Source of the DNA: Akkermansia sp.
GTDB lineage: Bacteria; Verrucomicrobiota; Verrucomicrobiia; Verrucomicrobiales; Akkermansiaceae
Reading direction: 5' to 3'
NCBI GenBank assembly: GCA_017558555.1
Contig: JAFYUJ010000063.1
Coordinates: 1-64,000, forward strand
DNA: 64,000 nt
Shown: positions 33,533 to 41,267 of the stretch, one piece after another
How positions within the stretch are numbered: the stretch's first letter is position 1
Layout of the letters: the number at the start of each line of letters is the position of its first letter
Translations under genes and position numbers: made by a program
Notes under the pieces: generated by a model
Seen by the model: only the letters and a program-made list of their open reading frames with translations
Told to the model about the DNA's origin: nothing
Databases searched by the model: none

Positions 33533-34105
33533 TCAATGCGTTTTATCCGCGCGGCGGCGAGAGAAGGGATCCGTGGCGTAGGTCCAGGCCTCCTGCAAAC
33601 CGGAGGACTCGAAATACGGCTTATTCATCAGGCGCTCCATCTGCATATTCACCTTATTCTGGAACGTGGCCCACATCTCCAGCTCCTTCTGATCGCCCCC
33701 CAGGGGGATGGGCAGCGGGTGGAACAAAGCCCCGATTTTCTTGGCAGCCTTGGCCGCTTCCTTTTCATTATCGGGCGGCAACTCTGCCAAGATGGCAGCA
33801 GCCTCGCTCAATGCCTCAAACTCCTTTTCAAAATCATGTTTTTTGCCGCTCTTATACTCCTCCAGCAGAGCCTCCTCAGCAGCCTTGGCCTCAATGGCTG
33901 CTTTTTCCTCTGCCGTCATCTTCATGCCGCTTTTCTTAGCATCGCGCACAGCCTTCTTCTTGGCTGCTTTCTGGGCGCGGGTTTCCTTCTTACCCTTGCC
34001 CTTCTGCGTATCGGCATTGGTATTATTATCCTGGGCAATAGCCTGCCCGGATACAGCAATTGTTACTGCAAATAAAGCCGCCAGCAAGGTAGAAAAAATA
34101 CGCAT
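33533..34105 (-). CDS. Secreted Lys/Ala-rich protein, 190 aa
   Basis: Signal peptide (STLLAALFAVTIAVSGQAIA) and a highly charged, Lys/Ala/Glu-rich mature half (KKETRAQKAAKKKAVRDAKK and following), then a short globular end with FHPLPIPLGGDQKELEMW and QEAWTYATDPFSRR. No recognised family. ATG 34105 begins the signal peptide and lies 29 bases after a TTGACA/TAATCT promoter; an extension to 34144 would precede the transcription start. Probably periplasmic. Confidence 0.7.
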   Translation of the reverse strand: MRIFSTLLAALFAVTIAVSGQAIAQDNNTNADTQKGKGKKETRAQKAAKKKAVRDAKKSGMKMTAEEKAAIEAKAAEEALLEEYKSGKKHDFEKEFEALSEAAAILAELPPDNEKEAAKAAKKIGALFHPLPIPLGGDQKELEMWATFQNKVNMQMERLMNKPYFESSGLQEAWTYATDPFSRRRADKTH

Positions 34106-34134
34106 CGTTGAGCCAATGGGTTGTTCTAGTGGAG

Positions 34135-34163
34135 AGATTAACATATTAAGCGCCCTCTGTCAA
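34135..34163 (-). promoter_or_regulatory. Promoter of the 33533-34105 gene
   Basis: On the minus strand TTGACA (34163-34158), 17-bp spacer, TAATCT (34140-34135). Confidence 0.65.
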
Positions 34164-34255
34164 CAATCTAGCTTCATTCTGCACACCAAGCCTCATTTCA
34201 TGCCCCGAAATCGCAATTTTCTGCGTAAAATCAAGGGTTGGAGCGCAAAAAAAGA

Positions 34256-34284
34256 TTGCAAAGCCACAAAAATCAAGGTAGGCT
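34256..34284 (+). promoter_or_regulatory. Promoter of the 34311 gene
   Basis: TTGCAA (34256-34261), 17-bp spacer, TAGGCT (34279-34284). Confidence 0.5.
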
Positions 34285-34310
34285 TAGGACAGAGACGACA
34301 ATTATATACT

Positions 34311-35801
34311 ATGGACGAAAACATCCAGGGAGGCAATCAGCCCATCAATCTTGAAGAATTGACGGGTTTTCAGTTCGGCCCGGCTTGGGCCAGAAAGGGC
34401 GCGGAATCCGGTGCAAAGATTCCGACTAGTTTCACCCGCGAGCCCAAGGGCGAACGCAAACCCGCACGCCGCCAAGGTGGCAGCGAGAGACCGTTCAACC
34501 GCGACCGCCGCGACAACGCCGATAAGCCGCGCGACCCGAAAGGCCGCGACCGTGACCGCCGCCGCGAGCCGCAGCGCGAGCTGCCCCAGCCGGCAGAAGG
34601 CTACCGCGTTGAGCTGCGCCCCTGCAACACCATCCTGGAGGTCTTCACCAAGGAAATTCAAAAACAGAAGCGCGCCCACTCCCTGCTGGATTTGGCCCGC
34701 GTGGTCATGGCCGCCAAGGACCGCTATGATTTGGTCTTCATGAAGCAGGAGGGCGGCAGCACCCTCATTCACTCCACCAAGGGCGATGGCGCTTGCTGGC
34801 TTACCGAGGCCGAAGCCGTGGCCTACATGTGGGATGCCCCCTGGTTTGCAGAGCTCTACACCACCGAACAAATCGAGACCGAAGCCCCCAAGGGTACTTT
34901 CACCGCTATTGCCACCTGCACCATGGGCAACGAGGTCATCGGCCCCGTGAACTGGCATGGCTACCAAGCTGCGCTCATGAACCTCTACCGCAGCAAGTAC
35001 GCCAACATGCCGCTGGATGCGTTCAAGAGCCGCATCACCCTCAACAAGGATGAAGAAGCCGTGGCCGCCTGGCTGGAGCAAGCCAAGTACAAGACCGTGT
35101 GGAAACCCACCCGCGAAGGCGCCGCAGACACCACGCTGGAAGATGCCCGTGCCGTCGAGGCCGACTTCCTGGCCAATGCCTACACCACCGTCTACGAAAC
35201 CACCGACAAAGTCTTCATCAACGGCGCCACCTCGCGCAAGGTTCTCTCCCCCGGCTTGGCCGCACACCAGGCCATCCTGTCGGATAAGACACGTCGCTCT
35301 CCGCAGATGCTCATCCCGAACCTCTGCCATGGTCTGGCCCGTCACCACATGCCCATCTACAAGTGGCAGGGCAAGCACTTTACCGGTCCCAGCCGCGTGC
35401 GCACCATCCCCGCAGACACCGTGCTGGCAGACCGCATGGTCTCCATCATCGAGTGGTGCAAGGCCAACTCCGGCAAGAAGGTAGAAGCCATGTTTGCCGA
35501 GCTTTCCGGCGTACCCGGCGGCACCGAGGAAGCCACCGAAGCACATGCCCCCTACACCAATGACATGATTTGGCTGCTGGAGCAAGGCTTCATCGTCGTC
35601 ACCGCCGACAACTCCATCTGGTACCCCAAGGGAGAACTCGCACCGGCCCCCGCTCCTGCCCAGCAGAAGCGCACCCAGGCCAAGGGCAAGAAGAAACCCG
35701 CCCCCAAAAAGGCTGACACCAAGCCCGCAGAGCCCGCTGCACCCGTAGCAGAAGCTCCCGCCGCAGAAGAAGCCCCTGCTCCCACCGAGGAGCAAGCCTG
35801 A
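34311..35801 (+). CDS. Conserved-looking hypothetical protein with Arg-rich N-terminus, 496 aa
   Basis: A soluble protein of three parts. Residues about 40-95 are an Arg/Asp/Pro-rich disordered region (RDRRDNADKPRDPKGRDRD). Residues about 97-440 form a globular domain (TILEVFTKEIQKQKRAHSLL, CTMGNEVIGPVNWHGYQAAL, LIPNLCHGLARHHMPIYKWQ). The tail (about 442-496) is Lys/Pro/Ala-rich with charged blocks. The ends look like nucleic-acid-binding tails, suggesting an RNA- or DNA-linked role, but no family is recognised. ATG 34311 lies 26 bases after the promoter; an in-frame extension far upstream crosses the divergent gene and was rejected. Confidence 0.8.
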   Translation: MDENIQGGNQPINLEELTGFQFGPAWARKGAESGAKIPTSFTREPKGERKPARRQGGSERPFNRDRRDNADKPRDPKGRDRDRRREPQRELPQPAEGYRVELRPCNTILEVFTKEIQKQKRAHSLLDLARVVMAAKDRYDLVFMKQEGGSTLIHSTKGDGACWLTEAEAVAYMWDAPWFAELYTTEQIETEAPKGTFTAIATCTMGNEVIGPVNWHGYQAALMNLYRSKYANMPLDAFKSRITLNKDEEAVAAWLEQAKYKTVWKPTREGAADTTLEDARAVEADFLANAYTTVYETTDKVFINGATSRKVLSPGLAAHQAILSDKTRRSPQMLIPNLCHGLARHHMPIYKWQGKHFTGPSRVRTIPADTVLADRMVSIIEWCKANSGKKVEAMFAELSGVPGGTEEATEAHAPYTNDMIWLLEQGFIVVTADNSIWYPKGELAPAPAPAQQKRTQAKGKKKPAPKKADTKPAEPAAPVAEAPAAEEAPAPTEEQA

Positions 35802-35821
35802 TTCAGCCCCACCATCCTCAA

Positions 35822-35854
35822 CACGGCAGCCTGTCCCCCAGGCTGCCGTTTTTT
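35822..35854 (+). terminator. Intrinsic terminator after the 34311 gene
   Basis: Stem ACGGCAGCCTG / CAGGCTGCCGT (35823-35849) followed by T residues. Confidence 0.85.
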
Positions 35855-35860
35855 GTGCCC

Positions 35861-36046
35861 CTCTTCCCTTTGATTACCTTTGATTACCTCCATCTCCCGC
35901 CCCTTGGCACGCAAGCCCCATCAAATGGAGATTGGGCGAAAGAAAGTTGAAAGGAGGAAGTTGAAAATTGAAAGTATCAATCTAGCCGCAGCTGCGCTGC
36001 GGGGAATGTCTTCATTGCTCATTTTACATTGTTGATTGTACATTCC
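35861..36046 (+). repeat. Interspersed non-coding repeat, copy 1
   Basis: About 185 bp of intergenic DNA. It recurs in inverted orientation at 42601-42780 with close similarity over its whole length, for example the shared block CCCCATCAAATGGAGATTGG and the block AGGAAGTTGAAAATTGAAAG. It ends in a run of TTCATT/ACATTGTTGATTGTACATT motifs. No reading frame is conserved. It fills the gap between the 34311 gene terminator and the pheA promoter. Confidence 0.85.
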
Positions 36047-36061
36047 TCCGGCACTTTAGCA

Positions 36062-36090
36062 TTGAAAATCGGTGCTATGTGTGCTAGACT
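36062..36090 (+). promoter_or_regulatory. Promoter of pheA
   Basis: TTGAAA (36062-36067), 17-bp spacer, TAGACT (36085-36090). The leader would be about 9 bases. Confidence 0.6.
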
Positions 36091-36106
36091 TTCGCGGAAT
36101 AATACT

Positions 36107-37171
36107 ATGGGACTGGACGAGCTGCGAAAAGAAATAGATAGCATCGATGCGCAAATTGTAGATTTGCTCAAGCAGCGTGCGCGCTGCGTGCACGGCGTGG
36201 GCGAAATCAAAAAAGCCAGTGGGGCCCCCACCTTTGTGCCCGAGCGCGAGACCGCCCTCATTGATAAGCTCATGAAGCTCAACAACGGAGAACTGCCGGA
36301 GAAGAGCCTGCTGAGCATCTACCGCCAGATTGTGAGCTGCTCCTTCCTGCTGGAGGGCAACATGAAAATCGGCTACCTCGGGCCGGAAGGTACCTGGAGC
36401 CACCAAGCTGCCCTCTCCCGCTTTGGCGAGAGCGTAGAGCTCTACCCCTACCCCTCCTTCCACGAAGTCTTCACCGCCGTGGAGCGCGGCCAGGTCAACT
36501 ACGCCGTCATCCCCATCGAAAACAGCACCAACGGCACCGTGACCCAGGCCATGGACCTGCTCGGCACCACCAACTTGCGCATCTGCGCCCAAATGCACCA
36601 GAGCGTGCAAAACTGCCTCATGGCCGCCATCCCGCGAGAGGACATCCGCACCATCTACTCCCACCCGCAGGTGCTAGGCCAATGCCGCGTCTGGCTGCAA
36701 CACAACTTCCCCAACGCAGCGCAGGTGCCCACCGCCTCCACCACGGCAGCCGCCATCATCGCCCGCGAAAAAGCAGCAGAAGGCGCCGCCGCCCTGGGCA
36801 GCGAACTGGCCGCCCAGCTCAACCACCTCCCCGTGTTGGAAACCCGCATCCAGGACAAAGCCTCCAACACCACCCGTTTTGCCGTCATCGGCAACCAAAG
36901 CACCAAACCCTCTGCCCAGGATCGCACCACCATCTGCTTCGGCGTACCCCACACCCCCGGCAGCCTGGCAGATATCCTCATGATTCTCAAAAAGCACAGC
37001 GTCAACATCTACTGCATGGATTCCCGCCCCACCCGAGATGTGGCCTGGGAATACCTGTTCTACATCGATGTCGAAGGCCACGAAAGCAGCGAACCCCTCC
37101 AATCCTGCCTCACCGAGCTGCACGCCAAGTGCCCCATGTTCAAAGTCCTCGGCTCCTACCCCGAACATTAA
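36107..37171 (+). CDS. pheA: Bifunctional chorismate mutase / prephenate dehydratase (P-protein)
   Basis: Converts chorismate to prephenate and then phenylpyruvate for phenylalanine synthesis. The 354-residue protein has three domains. An AroQ-type chorismate mutase spans 1-80 (LRKEIDSIDAQIVDLLKQRA). The prephenate dehydratase spans about 87-265 (GYLGPEGTWSHQAAL, VIPIENSTNG, and the catalytic TRF at 256-258). A C-terminal ACT domain (FGVPHTPGSLADIL, DSRPTRDVAWEYLFYIDVEG) gives phenylalanine feedback. ATG 36107 was chosen from the promoter position and the normal mutase N-terminus. holB follows after the heptamer repeat. Confidence 0.96.
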   Translation: MGLDELRKEIDSIDAQIVDLLKQRARCVHGVGEIKKASGAPTFVPERETALIDKLMKLNNGELPEKSLLSIYRQIVSCSFLLEGNMKIGYLGPEGTWSHQAALSRFGESVELYPYPSFHEVFTAVERGQVNYAVIPIENSTNGTVTQAMDLLGTTNLRICAQMHQSVQNCLMAAIPREDIRTIYSHPQVLGQCRVWLQHNFPNAAQVPTASTTAAAIIAREKAAEGAAALGSELAAQLNHLPVLETRIQDKASNTTRFAVIGNQSTKPSAQDRTTICFGVPHTPGSLADILMILKKHSVNIYCMDSRPTRDVAWEYLFYIDVEGHESSEPLQSCLTELHAKCPMFKVLGSYPEH

Positions 37172-37178
37172 TCCCCCC

Positions 37179-37248
37179 TTATCCCTTATCCCTTATCCCT
37201 TATCCCTTATCCCTTATCCCTTAATCCTTAATCCTTAATCCCTAATCC
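37179..37248 (+). repeat. Heptanucleotide tandem repeat before holB
   Basis: Ten contiguous 7-bp units: six TTATCCC, three TTAATCC and one CTAATCC. They fill the gap between pheA and holB up to 6 bases before the holB ATG, where a ribosome-binding site would normally lie. Confidence 0.95.
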
Positions 37249-37254
37249 TTCCCC

Positions 37255-38232
37255 ATGGCTTTCACCCGCGAACAAGCTTGGAACTTGCTGCAAAACGCCC
37301 GCCGCAGCGGTCGCTTGCCCCATGCCATCTTGCTCACAGGCACCCCCGCCGCCGGCACCCACGCGCTGGCGCTCGCCATCGCCAGGGAAATGAACGGCGC
37401 CGTGGCCGATGCCCCGGAAAACCTGCGCCACCCCATGTGCCGCGTGCTGCGCCCCGGCTCCAAAATCCGCAGCATCACCATCGATGCCGTGCGCAGTGTA
37501 GAGCCCTTCCTCACCCTCAAGGCAGAAGAAGGCGCCACCAAACTCGTCATCCTGCTGGAGGCCGACCGCCTCATGGACGAAGCCGCCAACGCCTTCCTCA
37601 AAACCCTGGAAGAACCGCCGCCTCAGACCCTCATCGTCCTCATCACCGAGCTGCCGAACCGCCTCCTGCCCACCATCCTTTCCCGCTGCGTCCGTCTGGA
37701 TTTGCGCACGCAGGATTCCTCCCTGCACCTCAGCCCCGCTCAAAAGCAATTCCTGCCCTACGTGCTCGCCACCCTCAAGCAAGTCGGCAGCGATGTCGCC
37801 GCCCTTGCCCTGCGTGCCGATTTCCAGAAACTGCTCACCAAGCGCAAAGACTCCATCACCGAGCGCATCACCGCCGAGCTCAAGGCCGAGGCCAAAGCCA
37901 TCTCCGAAGGCACCGACGTGCGCGACTGGGAAGCCAGCCAGAAGGACGCCACCGTCGCCATGATAGAGACAGAGTACCTCAGCGAGCGCTCGCAAATGAT
38001 AGAGCTGCTCTCCCTCTGCCTGGGCCAAGCCCTGCTCGTCGCCTCGCACGCGCCGGATGTCCGCGTCCTCGCACCGGAAATCGAGCAACTGGCCGCCCAA
38101 TGCAGCGTCCATTCCCTCCTGCGCCGCATGCAAAGCGTGGATGCCCTGCGCAGCGACCTCAACTTCAACATCAACGAGGCTCTCGCCCTCGATTCCAGAC
38201 TCCTCGATATCATCGGTAACAATTCATTATGA
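37255..38232 (+). CDS. holB: DNA polymerase III delta-prime subunit (HolB-like)
   Basis: A clamp-loader subunit, 325 aa. The AAA+ fold is recognisable: RRSGRLPHAILLTGTP (the P-loop is degenerate, PAAGTHALA, as is normal for delta-prime), ITIDAVRSVEPFLTLKAEEG, LVILLEADRLMDEAANAFLK, then TLEEPPPQTLIVLIT (sensor and SRC region), and SRCVRLDL. The usual zinc-binding Cys cluster of DnaX-type proteins is not visible. The stop codon overlaps the yicC start (ATGA). No Shine-Dalgarno sequence is visible because the heptamer repeat precedes the ATG. Confidence 0.88.
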   Translation: MAFTREQAWNLLQNARRSGRLPHAILLTGTPAAGTHALALAIAREMNGAVADAPENLRHPMCRVLRPGSKIRSITIDAVRSVEPFLTLKAEEGATKLVILLEADRLMDEAANAFLKTLEEPPPQTLIVLITELPNRLLPTILSRCVRLDLRTQDSSLHLSPAQKQFLPYVLATLKQVGSDVAALALRADFQKLLTKRKDSITERITAELKAEAKAISEGTDVRDWEASQKDATVAMIETEYLSERSQMIELLSLCLGQALLVASHAPDVRVLAPEIEQLAAQCSVHSLLRRMQSVDALRSDLNFNINEALALDSRLLDIIGNNSL

Positions 38233-39104
38233 ACAGCATGACAGGATTCGGAGCTGGCTCAGCTCCGCTCAAAGGCTCTACCCTGCGCGTCGAAATCTCC
38301 GGCGTCAACCGCAAGCAAACAGAAATCGCCATCGCCATGCCCCGCGCATGGAGCGAGCTCGAAACCCGCGTGCGCGACCTCGTCGCAGGCCAGGTTTCCC
38401 GCGGCCGCATCAATGTCTCCATCACCCTGCAAGCCGGCAGCGATACCCCCGCAGGCCTCACCCTGCACCAGGACAAGCTCGCCATGCTCAAAACACGCCT
38501 GGCAGAGGCAGAATCTGCCCTGGGCCGCAGCATCGACACCTCGCTCGACTCCCTCATCCGCCTTGGCGTCATCACCGAGGAAACCGAGGCAGACATCACC
38601 CCCGATGAAGTGTGGGCCGCCGCCGAGCCTGCCGTGCAGCAAGCCCTGCAAGCCTTCCTCCTCCTGCGCGCCCAGGAAGGCGCCAACCTCCGCCGCGATT
38701 TGCTCTCCCGCATCGCCGCCCTGCACATTTTCCGCGAGAACATCATCGAGCGCGCCGCCGGTGTCGCCCTGCGCCACAAGGAACTCCTCCTCAAGCGCCT
38801 GGAAGAAAGCGGCCTGCCCCTCCCCGCAGATGATGAGCGCATCATCAAAGAAATTGCCCTCTTTGCCGACAAGTGCGACGTGAGCGAAGAAACCACCCGC
38901 CTCGCCTCCCACCTGGAGCAATTCGCCAACATCTGCGACAAGCAGGAAGCCGTCGGCCGCACCCTCGACTTCATGTGCCAGGAAATCTTCCGCGAGCTCA
39001 ACACCACCGGCTCCAAAGCCAACGATGCCGGCCTCGCCCAAATCGTCGTCGCAGCCAAGACCGAGCTCGAAAAAATCCGCGAACAAGTTCAAAACGTAGA
39101 ATAA
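38229..39104 (+). CDS. yicC: YicC family endoribonuclease-type protein
   Basis: A 291-residue YicC-like protein. The N-terminal motif MNSMTGFGAG, the domain EISGVNRKQTEIAIAMPR and the highly conserved C-terminal RTLDFMCQEIFRELNTTGSK identify the family, which in E. coli is linked to RNA degradation and stationary-phase growth. The gene overlaps holB by 4 bp and gmk starts 10 bp later; the yicC-gmk neighbourhood is common in bacteria. Confidence 0.93.
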   Translation: MNSMTGFGAGSAPLKGSTLRVEISGVNRKQTEIAIAMPRAWSELETRVRDLVAGQVSRGRINVSITLQAGSDTPAGLTLHQDKLAMLKTRLAEAESALGRSIDTSLDSLIRLGVITEETEADITPDEVWAAAEPAVQQALQAFLLLRAQEGANLRRDLLSRIAALHIFRENIIERAAGVALRHKELLLKRLEESGLPLPADDERIIKEIALFADKCDVSEETTRLASHLEQFANICDKQEAVGRTLDFMCQEIFRELNTTGSKANDAGLAQIVVAAKTELEKIREQVQNVE

Positions 39105-39114
39105 CACCCCACCC

Positions 39115-39696
39115 ATGTCAGGCACCCTCCTCATCGTCTCCGGCCCCTCCGGCTCCGGCAAAACCACCCTCTGCCGCCGCGCAGAAGCAGAAGGCCTCAC
39201 CTCCTACTCCATCTCCTGCACCACCCGCCAGCCCCGCCCCGGAGAGCAAGACGGCGTAGACTACCACTTCCTCACCCCCGAAACCTTTGCCGCCAAAGTC
39301 GCTGCCGGCGAGTTCCTGGAGCACGCCACCGTGCACGGCAACTCCTACGGCACCCTCAAGGCAGATATCGTCAACCTCCTCCTGGCCGGCAAAAACGTCG
39401 TCATGGATATCGATGTGCAGGGCGCGGCCTCCATCCGCGCCTGCGATGACCCCGTCATCCGCAAAGCCTACGCCGATGTCTACATCCACGTCCCCGCCGC
39501 CGAGCTCGAAGCCCGTCTCCGTGGCCGCCAGACCGATGCCGAGGACGTCATCCAACTCCGTCTGCACAACGCCGCCATGGAAGATGCCCGCCAGGGCGAA
39601 TACCAATTCGCCCTCGTCTCCTCCACCAAAGAGAGCGACTACGCCCGCTTCACAGCCCTGCTCTCCACCCTCGCCATGCGCACCTGCCTGGCCTGA
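39115..39696 (+). CDS. gmk: Guanylate kinase
   Basis: Phosphorylates GMP to GDP. The 193-residue enzyme has P-loop GPSGSGKT (10-17). GMP-binding residues lie in SISCTTRQPRPGEQDGVDYHF and in EFLEHATVHGNSYGT. The lid is RLRGRQTDAEDVIQLRL, ending in a Gmk-typical Asn/Ala helix. The start codon lies 10 bp after yicC. Confidence 0.95.
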   Translation: MSGTLLIVSGPSGSGKTTLCRRAEAEGLTSYSISCTTRQPRPGEQDGVDYHFLTPETFAAKVAAGEFLEHATVHGNSYGTLKADIVNLLLAGKNVVMDIDVQGAASIRACDDPVIRKAYADVYIHVPAAELEARLRGRQTDAEDVIQLRLHNAAMEDARQGEYQFALVSSTKESDYARFTALLSTLAMRTCLA

Positions 39697-39726
39697 TACC
39701 GCCTCTCCCCCCTCCCGCTCCTCGCC

Positions 39727-41190
39727 TTGACCCAATACTACATCACCCGCCCGGATGGCCGACAAGAAGGCCCCTATGATGAGGTCGCCCTGCTCTCGCG
39801 CGTCGCGGCGGGCAAGTATGATGCCGACGTCACCGTCTGGTTCGAAGGTCTCGCGAAGTGGGAGCCCATTGGCCGCCATTTCCCCCTGCCGGCAGCCACA
39901 AGCGCACCGCCCACAGCCGTTGCCCCCCTTCCCCCTGTGGCAGCCACCCTCCCCAGTGCGGCAGATGACTACACCACGGATGCCCCCGGCTCCGCCCTCC
40001 CGGAGGCCGAAGAATATGCCCCCCCGGCAGAAGCCGCGCCCATCGTTCGGCGCTCCAAGCGCATGAGCCAGGGGCAATGGGTAACCATCTTCTGCATCGT
40101 GGCCGTCCTGCTGTTGCTGGCCGCTGGTGGCGGCTACTTCCTCGGAAAAAACAATCCCCCCGCCATGCCTGCCTCCAGCCCGGCGGCAACAGCCCCCGCA
40201 GAGGAAGAAGACGCTGCCCTCCCCACAGAAGACGATGCACCCCTGCCTGCGGAAGAAGAAGAACCCCAGCCCGCAGAGGATATCCCCACCCCCGAAAACA
40301 CGGCCGATGCCCCCGCACCCGCCGCTGAGGATGAGCCCGCCCCCCAGTCTTCCACCCCCGAGGACACCGCAGACAATCCCTTTGTGGACGATGCCTTCAC
40401 CGACGATACGGCAGAGCCCGACACCCCCGAACAGGATACCATCCCCGCCGCAGAGGATGCCGAAGATCCCTCCACCCCCGACACCGCAGACACCGCCGTA
40501 CAATCAGCAGAGTCCCCCACCCCGGCAGATGACACCACCGCCGCCAAGGACACGGCCGACAACGAAGACGAAAATGCCGATACCGAGGAAGAGGAAGACA
40601 CCCCCGCCGCCGCAAATGATGATGAAGACGACGCAGAAGAAGCCGACGAGGCAGACGCAGACGCTGCCCCCAAGGAACTGAGCGCCGACGAAAAGAAAGA
40701 AGTGGACCTCCTCAAAAAACGCATCTCCAACCACTACAAGCGCAAAGCCAACTGCTACAAGCAAATCGCTCTGATGAAGCATAAAATCAAGCTTCACAAC
40801 ATGTGCCGCAGCTGTGCCAGCGGCCATTGCGATAGCCAGGGCATCACCGGCGCCTGCCGCCACTGGTACATGGCTCCCTTCGATGGCAAACGCATCAAAG
40901 TCACCCACCAGCTTCCCCAGGGTGCCAAGCGATACTCCGGTATCGATCAAGCTGTCTCTTCACTCGAACTCAACATCGAGCGCATCCAAAAAGGCATTGC
41001 CGAAGCCGATGCTAAAATCCAAACAGACTCCGCCAAACTCACCGAGTTCGGCTGCTCTGCAGATATCCCCGAAGAACCTTCCTACGAACACCAGCGTGCA
41101 GCCGAGCGTAGCTCTTACTCCGGCAGTAGCTACAGCTCCTATGATAGTGACTTCAGCTCCTCTTCATCCTCCCGCCGCAAGCTCTATTAA
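39727..41190 (+). CDS. GYF_2-domain membrane protein with acidic low-complexity region
   Basis: A 487-residue protein. Residues 1-55 form a GYF_2 domain (QYYITRPDGRQEGPYDEVAL, WFEGLAKWEPIG) that would bind proline-rich peptides in the cytoplasm. A membrane segment (118-139) follows. Beyond it lies a region of about 170 residues of Asp, Glu, Pro, Ala and Thr. The C-terminal domain is basic, with CRSCASGHC near 358, and the tail is Ser-rich. The only sensible start is TTG at 39727, because the domain begins immediately after it. It follows gmk by 30 bp. Function unknown. Confidence 0.75.
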   Translation: MTQYYITRPDGRQEGPYDEVALLSRVAAGKYDADVTVWFEGLAKWEPIGRHFPLPAATSAPPTAVAPLPPVAATLPSAADDYTTDAPGSALPEAEEYAPPAEAAPIVRRSKRMSQGQWVTIFCIVAVLLLLAAGGGYFLGKNNPPAMPASSPAATAPAEEEDAALPTEDDAPLPAEEEEPQPAEDIPTPENTADAPAPAAEDEPAPQSSTPEDTADNPFVDDAFTDDTAEPDTPEQDTIPAAEDAEDPSTPDTADTAVQSAESPTPADDTTAAKDTADNEDENADTEEEEDTPAAANDDEDDAEEADEADADAAPKELSADEKKEVDLLKKRISNHYKRKANCYKQIALMKHKIKLHNMCRSCASGHCDSQGITGACRHWYMAPFDGKRIKVTHQLPQGAKRYSGIDQAVSSLELNIERIQKGIAEADAKIQTDSAKLTEFGCSADIPEEPSYEHQRAAERSSYSGSSYSSYDSDFSSSSSSRRKLY

Positions 41191-41267
41191 TATGTAGTAT
41201 AAAAAGTCGCATCCCACCATGTGAGGGGATGCCCCCCATATAAACCCAAGAAATTTCCTTGAGAACG

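Noticed and set aside
33708..34310. 200-codon in-frame extension of the 34311 gene
   Set aside because: It runs through the divergent secreted-protein gene and both promoters.
34302..35795. Minus-strand frame of nearly 500 codons opposite the 34311 gene
   Set aside because: Gly/Leu/Val-rich shadow translation; the plus-strand frame has a promoter, terminator and balanced composition.
37179..37248. CRISPR array
   Set aside because: Ten 7-bp units without spacers form a simple tandem repeat. No CRISPR repeats or cas genes are seen anywhere in the window.
39118..40503. Minus-strand frame opposite gmk and the GYF_2 gene
   Set aside because: Gly/Cys/Val-rich complement of gmk and of the acidic repeat region, not a real protein.
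41209..41232. Hairpin GCATCCC...GGGGATGC as terminator of the GYF_2 gene
   Set aside because: The stem is clear but no T run follows on either strand, so I did not call a terminator.
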